Shown here one piece after another: positions 22,978 through 28,981 of a stretch of 28,981 nucleotides of DNA. The translations under genes were made by a program, and so were the position numbers. The number at the start of each line of letters is the position of its first letter. Within the stretch, counting starts at the first letter, position 1. The stretch comes from a virus: the IMG/VR virus record IMGVR_UViG_3300017697_000071, positions 1 through 28,981 of that record. One strand, 5' to 3'. The notes under the pieces were generated by a model that was not told the origin of the DNA, did no database searches, and saw nothing but the letters and a program-made list of their open reading frames with translations.

Positions 22978-23793
22978 ATGAGCGGAGCGTTTGAGCAAGC
23001 ATGGGTGCTACTCAAAGCATCCATGCCGCCGTTTGTCCCTCGTAAGGTAGACCAGCGAATAGGTAGTGGTGATTACCGTGTTGCGTTTGAGCAACCGGAC
23101 ACACACCATACTACCAAGTTCGGCACTGGTGAGAAGTTGGCTGATACATTAGTTCTCAACCAACTCGCTGAGTTATATCCCGAAGCATTTGTCGGTGAAG
23201 AACTCCATGCTCTGCCTGTGCATGAATCACAGTTGCCTGCGTTTGCCACGACAGGTAAGCATGGGCCTCTTGGTTACGACCAAGACTACTTCGATGGTTA
23301 CTTCGACTACGGTACAGGTGGTCGTCGTAAAGGTGAATACAATGTTATGCCGCTTACTTACACGCAAGAATTGGGCGAGCCAATTACAAGCAACGAGGAG
23401 ATGAAAACATTCCTCGCTCAAAAATTGTTACAGGACAAAATGCGTGCCAACTATCCTGTCGCTGGTGCACTTGGCCTTGGTGATGTGAAGCCCGAAAACT
23501 GGGCAGTGATGCAACAAGGAGGACTCGACCTCCCCGAATTAAGTGATAAACAAGTCAAACTCATTGACCCGATGTTCGATTACCCAAGGAGTCGCCCGTT
23601 TTACACAGGTGAGTTTTCAAGAGAAGCAAACCGTTTCCGACAAGACATGCCGGAACTAAGAGAGTTTGCTGAGCCTTGGTATAAGGGTCTCGACCAATAC
23701 GAAGACCCTGCACTCGGTCAGCAAATGTTGGACACCCTCATACAGGGTGAGCAACAGAACCTCGACAAAATCACTCAGCCTTTGACTCCTTGA
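22978..23793 (+). CDS. Protein-kinase-like protein, 271 aa
   Basis: The only rightward gene in the 25-kb leftward block. It has a reduced protein-kinase fold signature: a Gly-rich loop RIGSGDYRVAF (27-37), a lysine in HTTKFGTGE (K47), a helix with Glu (LVLNQLAELYPE, E65), a hinge-like YNVMPLTYTQELGEPI (121-136), a catalytic-loop-like LGDVKPENWAV (D169, K171, N174) and a metal-binding IDPMFD (D197). The catalytic-loop Asp, Lys and Asn and the second Asp are all present, so it may be active. The usual His-Arg before the loop Asp is Leu-Gly, as in some atypical kinases and phosphotransferases. A role in phosphorylating host or virion proteins is possible. The C-terminal 70 residues (Asp/Glu/Gln-rich) have no recognised domain. 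The end overlaps the convergent 116-aa gene by 23 nt. Confidence 0.65.
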   Translation: MSGAFEQAWVLLKASMPPFVPRKVDQRIGSGDYRVAFEQPDTHHTTKFGTGEKLADTLVLNQLAELYPEAFVGEELHALPVHESQLPAFATTGKHGPLGYDQDYFDGYFDYGTGGRRKGEYNVMPLTYTQELGEPITSNEEMKTFLAQKLLQDKMRANYPVAGALGLGDVKPENWAVMQQGGLDLPELSDKQVKLIDPMFDYPRSRPFYTGEFSREANRFRQDMPELREFAEPWYKGLDQYEDPALGQQMLDTLIQGEQQNLDKITQPLTP

Positions 23794-24121
23794 TGTCTTG
23801 CTCAAGTTCTTTGAGTCTCCACATCAAGTGTGAGAAACCGGGCTGACCTTTCCACTTAGGGAAACCTCCTGCCATGCCTTTCCACTCACTACCTTCGGTA
23901 ACGGTGTCAGCGTCAATGTTGTAGAGTACTGCGTGCATAATGAGTTTAGTGAGTGCTACTGAGAATGCTTCTTGGTTTGCCACCAGTGTATCGAAACTGC
24001 TTTGTTGACGGGGGCCGCTGAAAACACGGACAACCTCATCTATTTTGTTGATAAGTGCAAAGGCTGACTCATACGATTCGCTCAATACAAACTCGTCCAT
24101 CCAATCTATTTTTTCTTTCAT
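23771..24121 (-). CDS. Hypothetical protein, 116 aa
   Basis: I start it at ATG 24121 (MKEKIDWMDEF), which overlaps the preceding stop as ATGA and has GGAGG 9 nt upstream; two in-frame ATGs further up lie too close to or inside that signal. It is helical, with amphipathic segments (ESYESAFALINKIDEVVRVF, NQEAFSVALTKLIMHAVLYNI), a Gly/Trp/Lys-rich turn (EWKGMAGGFPKWKGQPGF) and a final charged helix. No family recognised. It is the last gene of the 25.3-kb promoter unit and converges on the kinase-like gene. Confidence 0.5.
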   Translation of the reverse strand: MKEKIDWMDEFVLSESYESAFALINKIDEVVRVFSGPRQQSSFDTLVANQEAFSVALTKLIMHAVLYNIDADTVTEGSEWKGMAGGFPKWKGQPGFSHLMWRLKELEQDIKESKAE

Positions 24122-24393
24122 TTCCATTCGCCTCCAAATAATGCAACACAAGGGACAGGTATTCCTCTGTCTCTATACTTGTCTTGCTTGAGTAGTATTC
24201 CTCTCGACCAAGGCTCACCTTGGTCGTTGCGAGAACTATCATCGTTCATTGCGATGATACCCTCGTCTAATATCGCCAACATATTGTCAAGCGTTTTGCT
24301 GTCGCTCGGAAAGAGTTGAGCGAACTTTGTTTGCATTGAGTCTATCTCAATAGTGTGTAGAACAATGTGTCCTGTGTCTCCAAAGTCAATCAT
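24118..24393 (-). CDS. Hypothetical protein, 91 aa
   Basis: Starts at ATG 24393, overlapping the preceding gene's end by 8 nt, and ends ATGA-coupled. The N-terminus has a beta pattern (GHIVLHTIEID); a helix follows (SKTLDNMLAILDEGIIAM) and an acidic, Asn-rich loop. The C-terminus carries a Gly/Trp pair typical of small folded domains. No motif was identified. Supported mainly by tight packing in the operon. Confidence 0.5.
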   Translation of the reverse strand: MIDFGDTGHIVLHTIEIDSMQTKFAQLFPSDSKTLDNMLAILDEGIIAMNDDSSRNDQGEPWSRGILLKQDKYRDRGIPVPCVALFGGEWK

Positions 24394-24799
24394 CCTTTTC
24401 CAACTCCCTTATTCGACTGTTGAGTTTGACAAGTTGTCGCTGAAACTTAGCGACTGCTTTATCAACAAAATCAGCCATCTCGACTTTGAGTTCTTCTCGC
24501 ACTGTTTCCTTTATGTCGGACAACCTACCTTCATATTGCTCAATGATAGGTTCAATGGTATGCTTAGCCGATACTTCGACAACCAGTTCAATGTTGCTGA
24601 ACTTGTCCTCCATGTCCGCTACACGCTTTTCTATAGACAGTATACTGTTTTGACTACTGCGATTTAGTTTACCCATGGCAACTGTGTTGCGTCGGTTACC
24701 GTAGCAACTGGAGCAAAGGTCTTGCCATGCCGCCGCTTGAGAAGAAGTAGGTGAGAACTCACTCTTGCATACTCCGCAGGTCTTCATCACTACCATCAT
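24386..24799 (-). CDS. Zinc-finger/coiled-coil protein, 137 aa
   Basis: Three nearby Met codons (24799, 24796, 24787) precede KTCGVCKSEF. The ATG at 24799 is coupled to the preceding stop by ATGA; the one at 24787 follows a GGTAGTG. The N-terminal 35 residues hold CGVC and CSSC about 20 residues apart, a zinc ribbon. From about residue 50 to the end the protein is a long charged helix with heptad-like hydrophobics (LSIEKRVADMEDKFSNIELVVEV, YEGRLSDIKETVREELKVEM, FQRQLVKLNSRIRELEKDD), indicating a coiled coil and probably a dimer. Such proteins are often DNA-binding or scaffolding. Function unknown. Confidence 0.6.
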   Translation of the reverse strand: MMVVMKTCGVCKSEFSPTSSQAAAWQDLCSSCYGNRRNTVAMGKLNRSSQNSILSIEKRVADMEDKFSNIELVVEVSAKHTIEPIIEQYEGRLSDIKETVREELKVEMADFVDKAVAKFQRQLVKLNSRIRELEKDD

Positions 24800-25317
24800 A
24801 CCAACTCTTTGAGTATAGTTTCAAGCGCAGGATATTTCTGTCGCAATTGATAAAGCGGTGTGTCGAACAACCAGTCTTCTATGACTGACATGATGTCGTC
24901 TCGTGTCGTTCCGTTGAACTCAAGGAGACTACCCAAGGGTATGTCTTCAAAGGTCGGCTTGTCTTTCTTGTTCGCATCTGCGAGTCGACCAGCGAAATCC
25001 AACGGTGGCTCCCATCGCTTATGCTTTATTCTTAACTTCTCTGCTATGTCCTTCGGGTCATAGAGAAGTTCCAGTCCCTTCGGTCCGTAGAGAGTTCTAC
25101 GCCTACCTGCACTGTCTTCTCCTTTCTTCTTGGAAAGGTTACCTTTTCTTACAGCATCGCTCAAGTTTGCTTGAAACGATTCCCAACCACTTATCGTAGT
25201 TGTTCGCTTATCTACAAGTTCATATGCTTCACTTGCACTGAGGAACTCACCGTGTTCGGCAATCAGTCTCGTTGCAAAGTCAGTTTTCTTTTCTCCGTTA
25301 TTCATTTTGTATTTCAT
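24796..25317 (-). CDS. Putative winged-helix protein, 173 aa
   Basis: First gene after promoter copy C, with GGAGG 8 nt before the ATG. The N-terminal 80 residues look like a winged helix: EFLSASEAYELVDKR, then ISGWESFQANLSDAVRKGNLSKKK, then a basic wing RRRTLYGPKGLELL. The rest is mixed helix (DPKDIAEKLRIKHKRWEPPLDFAGRLADANKK) and an acidic segment, ending in two short helices. It could regulate the operon it heads. The winged-helix call is by pattern only. Confidence 0.5.
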   Translation of the reverse strand: MKYKMNNGEKKTDFATRLIAEHGEFLSASEAYELVDKRTTTISGWESFQANLSDAVRKGNLSKKKGEDSAGRRRTLYGPKGLELLYDPKDIAEKLRIKHKRWEPPLDFAGRLADANKKDKPTFEDIPLGSLLEFNGTTRDDIMSVIEDWLFDTPLYQLRQKYPALETILKELV

Positions 25318-25327
25318 TTTCGGTCCT

Positions 25328-25359
25328 CCATTTTCTTTATTGTCTTATTATAAGGGTTC
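25328..25359 (-). promoter_or_regulatory. Shared 32-bp promoter-like element, copy C
   Basis: Differs from copies A and B at one position in the A-rich part; the CTTATAATAAG core and flanks are unchanged. It lies 4 nt past the stop codon of the upstream zinc-finger gene and about 11 nt before the ATG of the 173-aa gene. In this copy the built-in ATG would give only a five-codon ORF, so here it acts as leader, not start. Confidence 0.75.
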
Positions 25360-25363
25360 GGTT

Positions 25364-25624
25364 TCAGTCATCGTCTTTCAGCACTACGACTGCTTTACCT
25401 TTTGTCATTTGCTCTATAGTCCAAGCAAACATTTCATCATCGTCCCAGTCATACCGGAACTCTTTATCGTTGCAGTTCATACACCAGTCGGGGTCTTCTT
25501 TCGCAAGTAGTTCGTGACTGTATGTTGGCACTCCGCAGTTCTCACATAAGAAAGAGGCATCGCCCTTTTCGATTACGAGGCATCTCGTTGCCATTCCGTG
25601 TAGTTCTATCATTTGTATTCTCAT
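25364..25624 (-). CDS. Zinc-ribbon protein, 86 aa
   Basis: I start it at ATG 25624 (MRIQMIELHG), a TAATG overlap with the helicase stop with GGAGG 8 nt upstream. Two CxxC knuckles (CENC and CMNC, about 20 residues apart) make a zinc ribbon. The rest is acidic, ending KDDD, with a Trp-rich EFRYDWDDDEMFAWTIEQM segment. It may act with the SNF2-like helicase with which it is coupled. Function unknown. Confidence 0.6.
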   Translation of the reverse strand: MRIQMIELHGMATRCLVIEKGDASFLCENCGVPTYSHELLAKEDPDWCMNCNDKEFRYDWDDDEMFAWTIEQMTKGKAVVVLKDDD

Positions 25625-27732
25625 TACTTCGTCCTCCATTTTCTTTCTTCTTTGAGTCGCTTAACCAGTTCGCTGACTAAGCCTTTGCGTTGTTCGACAT
25701 TACCGCCGTCCAACACTGCCTTGACAACCGCTCGCTTCTCTTCGACCACACGGTCAAAGTGTTCGTCGATTGTCCCGACACATGATAAGTAAACTGCGTG
25801 CACATGCTGGCTCTCTTGACCTATGCGATACACACGGTCTTCTGCCTGCTCCTCGTCAGTGGGAGTCCATTCCCTTTCAATGAAGAGAACCGTGTCGGCT
25901 CTCGTGAGTGTGATACCTTCTTTGGCCGCAACGGTGTTACAGATGAGGACACTGATGTGCCCTGCTTGAAAGTCTTCGACAATCTCGTGTCGTCTCTTAG
26001 AAGGTGTGTCTCCGGAGATTGTCCTTGCGTTCTTAAACTTCTCAGCCAAACGCTTGAGAACATCTCGGTGATGTGTGAATACTACTATCGGTTTCCCTGT
26101 CTGTCCGATGTATTGGTTAATCCAGTCAGCCGCATAGTCCACCTTGATTTGCCCACAGATGTGGCGAAGGTCGCCAATCATGTTGAGCATGATACCCGGT
26201 GGCAATGACTCGCCGTTCAAGTAGTAGTCGTCAATTTTCCTGTCCCATTCCTCCTGTGCAAAGTCATAGGGGCTTCTTGTTTTCTTATCCAAATGGATAG
26301 GGAAGAAGGTGCGAGTCTTCGGTGGTAGTTCCGGTAGCACTTCGCTCTTGAGTCGACGGATGCACAGGTCTCGTGTCCGCTCATTCAGTTCCTTCGTGTG
26401 GCTTGCACCATCGAAGTTCCAACCGAACCCGTCGTTGTAAGGGTCGCAGTATCGCATTGCGAAGTCCCAAAAGGATGGGAACAAACTGGGCCGCATGAGA
26501 TTGAGTGTGTTGAAGAACTCCTTCGGTCTGCTTGAGATAGCAGTCCCCGATAGTGCAAGCACCTTCGGTGAATACTGGCACAGGTTTAGTGTGGCCTGTG
26601 TCCTTTGCACCGGCTTGTCTTTGCTACCGGAGTTCTTGATGTAATGGCTCTCGTCAAGTATTGTCATTTTCGGACACTTGGCAATGAGAGCGTCTTGGTA
26701 TTTCGCCATGAGGTCATAGTTGATAACGATGAAATCCGCATCGGGTATGTGAGTGTTGATATTGATACCTTGGCTTTCAAGGTATTCGATTGAACTCTTA
26801 CGAGTAACGGCTTGTTTGTCGGATGCACCTTTGTCAAGTGCCATCTGTTTAACATGCGTTGCTCTCATGTCATTCACTCCCGAAACAACAGTAACTGTCT
26901 CGTCGGGTAACCACTTGAGCAGTTCCTTTCTCCAATTGAACTTCACATTTGCAGGACAAACAACCACTACTGGTCGTGCTTCGGGGTGAATGACTGCATA
27001 GCCGATGGCGGAGATAGTCTTACCAATCCCCATCTCGTCACCAATGAGGCAACGACCTTCGCTCATCTCAGCGAAAGCAACTGCTACCTTTTGAAACGGA
27101 TAGAGGTCAAGTCCTTCGGGGAACTTACCTTCAAGTGCCTTATCTATGTCAGCCATTTTGCTGGCATTCAGTTCGGGGGCACTGCTTATTTCTACTCGGT
27201 CAATGCTCTGCTGAACCTGTTGCTTGACACCATCGTTCTCCAATATCGCTTCTGCAAGAGGAGCATAGATGTCCTCAAGCAATGCGTGTAGAGTAATGGC
27301 CTGTGCCGTAGGTATAGACCAGCACCTCTCCTCAGCGTGAAACTTTCTACCACTGATGCTCTTTACTGCGAATCGAACTTGGTCTCTCAAGAATGACTCT
27401 TCAAGCCAAGGCCAGTGTAAGTAGAGTCTCGTGCGCCTCACGATAGTCCAGCAGTCTTGGCTACCTCGTGTGTTTGAGGATTCGACTTGACTGTATGTGC
27501 GTATCATAGAAGTGTCATACCTACCTGTGTTGTCAAGTATATCACATGCGAGTTTAACGACATCGCTGTAACTTTGCACACTCCAAAACTTCTTCTCAGC
27601 ATCCCACTTGAACTTAGGGAAACCAAGCGAAGCCTTGAGAATAGCATTGGTGTCGGCGTTGTATTTGTATTTGAGTCCGATGCGCTCACCGAACCCATCC
27701 TTGTAAACCTCCATCGTTACTACTTCTGTCAT
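25624..27732 (-). CDS. SNF2-family helicase with HARP-like repeats (SMARCAL1-like)
   Basis: 702-residue SF2 ATPase. I start it at ATG 27732 (MTEVVTMEVY), ATGA-coupled to the preceding gene. The N-terminal part holds two repeats, FPKFKWDAEKKFWSV and GRKFHAEERCWSIP, which follow the HARP-domain pattern (basic, 'f-d-x-x-x-k-x-W-s-x-P') of SMARCAL1/ZRANB3. The ATPase core follows: GDEMGIGKT (Walker A, about 231-239), VCPANVKFNWRKE, ILDESHYIKN (DESH, about 360-363), LALSGTAISSRP, and the second lobe with VLICNTVAAKEGITLTRADT and EDRVYRIGQ. Proteins of this type anneal ssDNA coated with SSB and remodel stalled forks. In this virus it would repair or restart replication forks. The SNF2 call is certain; the HARP likeness is good. 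Confidence 0.92.
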   Translation of the reverse strand: MTEVVTMEVYKDGFGERIGLKYKYNADTNAILKASLGFPKFKWDAEKKFWSVQSYSDVVKLACDILDNTGRYDTSMIRTYSQVESSNTRGSQDCWTIVRRTRLYLHWPWLEESFLRDQVRFAVKSISGRKFHAEERCWSIPTAQAITLHALLEDIYAPLAEAILENDGVKQQVQQSIDRVEISSAPELNASKMADIDKALEGKFPEGLDLYPFQKVAVAFAEMSEGRCLIGDEMGIGKTISAIGYAVIHPEARPVVVVCPANVKFNWRKELLKWLPDETVTVVSGVNDMRATHVKQMALDKGASDKQAVTRKSSIEYLESQGININTHIPDADFIVINYDLMAKYQDALIAKCPKMTILDESHYIKNSGSKDKPVQRTQATLNLCQYSPKVLALSGTAISSRPKEFFNTLNLMRPSLFPSFWDFAMRYCDPYNDGFGWNFDGASHTKELNERTRDLCIRRLKSEVLPELPPKTRTFFPIHLDKKTRSPYDFAQEEWDRKIDDYYLNGESLPPGIMLNMIGDLRHICGQIKVDYAADWINQYIGQTGKPIVVFTHHRDVLKRLAEKFKNARTISGDTPSKRRHEIVEDFQAGHISVLICNTVAAKEGITLTRADTVLFIEREWTPTDEEQAEDRVYRIGQESQHVHAVYLSCVGTIDEHFDRVVEEKRAVVKAVLDGGNVEQRKGLVSELVKRLKEERKWRTK

Positions 27733-28061
27733 TCTTCTTCGCCCCAATTTTCCTGCCAGCATTCCTCAGCGTCTTCGTCAAACCACAGGCTGTACTGGTC
27801 CCGTAGCCACTGCATGGCGTGGGCTTCCCATTCGGGATTGATTGAATAATACCAGCCGTCGTGCTGTAAGTATTCCATATCCACCATCGGGTTACGCAGT
27901 TCCTTATGCCACGGTGCGCCGCATCGAATAGCCTCTTTCCAAGAACCCAACACTGCTCCTCGCAGTTGCCACAGGTCGTACTTGGTGTAGTTGAGTTCCT
28001 CCTCCAGTTCCTTGACTCGCTTCTTCATTTTACTCAGTTGAATGTATACGCTCATGTTCAT
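27729..28061 (-). CDS. Small protein with N-terminal coiled coil, 110 aa
   Basis: ATG 28061 is in an ATGA overlap with a 21-aa ORF, and its end overlaps the helicase start. Residues 5-30 (YIQLSKMKKRVKELEEELNYTK) form a heptad coiled coil; the rest is rich in Trp, Tyr and acidic residues (HDGWYYSINPEWEAHAMQWL...) ending GEEE. No catalytic motif. It may be a partner of the SNF2-like helicase. Unrecognised. Confidence 0.5.
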   Translation of the reverse strand: MNMSVYIQLSKMKKRVKELEEELNYTKYDLWQLRGAVLGSWKEAIRCGAPWHKELRNPMVDMEYLQHDGWYYSINPEWEAHAMQWLRDQYSLWFDEDAEECWQENWGEEE

Positions 28062-28123
28062 GCCTCTTCATACTCTTCGTAGATGTATTCGTCTGTCTCT
28101 ATTCTTATTTTCAATACGCTCAT
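28058..28123 (-). CDS. 21-aa leader-like ORF
   Basis: Reading frame starting at ATG 28123, with AGGAG 10 nt upstream, and ending TGA in an ATGA overlap with the next gene. The peptide (MSVLKIRIETDEYIYEEYEE plus Ala) is acidic with one beta strand. Too short to prove; precise coupling makes it a plausible micro-gene or translational leader. Confidence 0.4.
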   Translation of the reverse strand: MSVLKIRIETDEYIYEEYEEA

Positions 28124-28144
28124 TTCATTCAGTCTCCTGTAGTG

Positions 28145-28354
28145 TTAAACCCATTTGCGGGCCTCACGGCATTTGCACCAAACTCGGTCAAAGTATTGGT
28201 CGTGTTTGCTTAGGCATCGGGTACAAACTTGCACTCGTAGGCATTGCTTACACTTTTTGCATTTGATACTTGTCCCTTGCTCATTTTCATGATACCCTCT
28301 CTTTTCCCATTGTTCGGGGTCGTTAAAGTGCTTGCACTTTTTTGAAGTCGTCAT
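28145..28354 (-). CDS. Cys-rich zinc-finger protein, 69 aa
   Basis: ATGA-coupled to the 66-aa gene. Cysteines occur as CKKCKQC, CTRC and CKC plus one at position 7, with several His and many Lys/Arg. This allows two zinc sites in a compact basic domain, usually a sign of nucleic-acid binding. Family not recognised. It ends 21 nt before the 21-aa ORF. Confidence 0.6.
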   Translation of the reverse strand: MTTSKKCKHFNDPEQWEKRGYHENEQGTSIKCKKCKQCLRVQVCTRCLSKHDQYFDRVWCKCREARKWV

Positions 28355-28551
28355 TTCATTCCCTCCACTTGTTCTAACTCACCATGCTCATACACTTCTT
28401 CTCCAAGTAGTTCAATGATGTAACTCATCTCCCACTTCTGCATGTATTCAGTAAGCCATTCTATTGCTTGCTTACGAGTTAAGTTACTGTAAAGTAATTC
28501 ATTCAAACTCTTGCCAGTTGCTTCTATGTATTCGTGCATCTCATCGTTCAT
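28351..28551 (-). CDS. Small acidic protein, 66 aa
   Basis: ATGA-coupled on both sides. Helical, with a Trp/Tyr-containing central part (TRKQAIEWLTEYMQKWEMSYIIELL) and acidic ends. No cysteines and no known motif. Possibly a partner of the adjacent zinc-finger or HTH proteins. Confidence 0.5.
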   Translation of the reverse strand: MNDEMHEYIEATGKSLNELLYSNLTRKQAIEWLTEYMQKWEMSYIIELLGEEVYEHGELEQVEGMK

Positions 28552-28802
28552 TCTTCTTCAACTCCTTTGTATTTGAATAGTAATTCTCTACCTGTTCTTA
28601 TGGTAGTAAATTGAGGGTGAACCTTCATCCACATACACACCCTTGCTGTATGCGGTGTCCTTGAATGGCCTTCACCAACAAGTAACCCTGTCATCTGTCT
28701 CGCAGTGAACATACGGTCCCCTGTAAAGCGAACAGTCCTTCGGGCTATCTCGTCCATGCGTCGTTGAGTAGTCTGTTTGAGTGTTGTCGATTTATTGTTC
28801 AT
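28548..28802 (-). CDS. Helix-turn-helix-like protein, 84 aa
   Basis: Basic protein with the layout helix (STTLKQTTQRRMDEIARRTV), helix (MFTARQMTGLLVGEG), recognition-like helix (TPHTARVCMWMKVHPQF) and a wing (TTIRTGRELLFKYKG), i.e. a winged helix. The start has GAGGAATAA 2 nt upstream, supplied by the end of the preceding gene. It may be a transcription regulator. It is followed by the 66-aa gene through ATGA. Confidence 0.55.
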   Translation of the reverse strand: MNNKSTTLKQTTQRRMDEIARRTVRFTGDRMFTARQMTGLLVGEGHSRTPHTARVCMWMKVHPQFTTIRTGRELLFKYKGVEEE

Positions 28803-28804
28803 GC

Positions 28805-28981
28805 TTATTCCTCCGTGATTACTCCATCCTTTACATTGATATTTTTGATTACAATGTTTGGAGTCTCATGTTTAATCTCACTTACTTTTTCTATTGGTAG
28901 ATTTGGCATAGGTAAATATCGAATCTCTTGTTCTTTACTGTTCTTAAGTAGATTAGTATAGTCTTGAATGAACTTCAATGG
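28805..28981 (-). CDS. C-terminal part of a truncated protein (58 aa visible)
   Basis: Leftward frame open to the right edge of the window, ending TAA at 28805 two bases before the next ATG. The visible part begins PLKFIQDYTNLLKN, contains a Pro-rich turn (YLPMPNLPIEKV) and ends with beta strands (NIVIKNINVKDGVITEE). Too little to identify. The final GAGGAATAA acts as the ribosome-binding site for the next gene, as at other junctions here. Confidence 0.55.
   Translation of the reverse strand, partial: PLKFIQDYTNLLKNSKEQEIRYLPMPNLPIEKVSEIKHETPNIVIKNINVKDGVITEE

Noticed and set aside
25798-26208. Plus-strand ORF opposite the SNF2 helicase
   Set aside because: Shadow of a gene with clear helicase motifs on the other strand; no coding features of its own.

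Overview
This window is best read as part of the genome of a tailed double-stranded DNA virus of archaea. It most resembles the magroviruses of marine Group II Euryarchaeota (Poseidoniales). Three things point there: a nearly complete archaeal-type replication set (family B DNA polymerase, PCNA, RFC-like clamp loader, archaeo-eukaryotic primase, RecA/Sak4-like ATPase, AAA+ helicase, XPF/Hef-like nuclease, Cas4-like nuclease); a virus-borne thermosome (group II chaperonin), which is a known magrovirus hallmark; and archaeal-looking TATA elements in the few intergenic gaps. No integrase, portal, terminase or major capsid gene falls inside the window. The host assignment is inference from gene content.

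Layout. 1-3149 (+): four tightly coupled genes, the first cut by the window edge, that look like tail/baseplate/fibre genes plus a small zinc-ribbon protein. 3139-28981 (-): one long, almost gapless leftward block with a single rightward exception. From its left end it holds a hypothetical gene, a tRNA-Arg(UCU), the thermosome, a stand-alone DEDD exonuclease, a tiny zinc-finger protein, an AAA+ helicase-like ATPase, an XPF-like nuclease with HhH motifs, a small HTH-like protein, a fused PriS-PriL primase, a Cas4-like nuclease, four small proteins, DNA polymerase B, a 25-residue CxxC peptide, PCNA, a 154-bp repetitive intergenic region, a Sak4/RadA-like ATPase, a putative ssDNA-binding protein, an RFC small subunit, a degenerate ligase-like protein, a PC4-like protein, a Cys-rich protein, a DUF932 protein and many small ORFs. 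The right end holds a SMARCAL1-like SNF2 helicase. The rightward exception (22978-23793) is a protein-kinase-like gene.

How the genes work together. Primase, helicase, polymerase, clamp, clamp loader and putative SSB would make a largely host-independent replisome. The Sak4-like ATPase, Cas4-like nuclease, XPF-like nuclease and SNF2/HARP helicase would handle recombination and fork repair. Most leftward genes are linked by ATGA/TAATG overlaps, often with the ribosome-binding site written into the Glu codons that end the preceding gene. The clearest regulatory signal is a 32-bp TATA-containing element found three times (two identical copies, one with a single mismatch), just upstream of the RFC gene, a 60-aa gene and a 173-aa gene. 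The copy at 22897-22928 lies between divergent genes and may fire both ways.

No stretch longer than 300 bases lacks a gene. The largest gaps are 15122-15275, 22843-22977 and 3628-3716, described below. Seven coding regions are too short or too truncated to be obvious: 5911-6060, 14280-14357, 21012-21134, 28058-28123, the edge-truncated CDSs at 1-1341 and 28805-28981, and the re-started 19992-20267.
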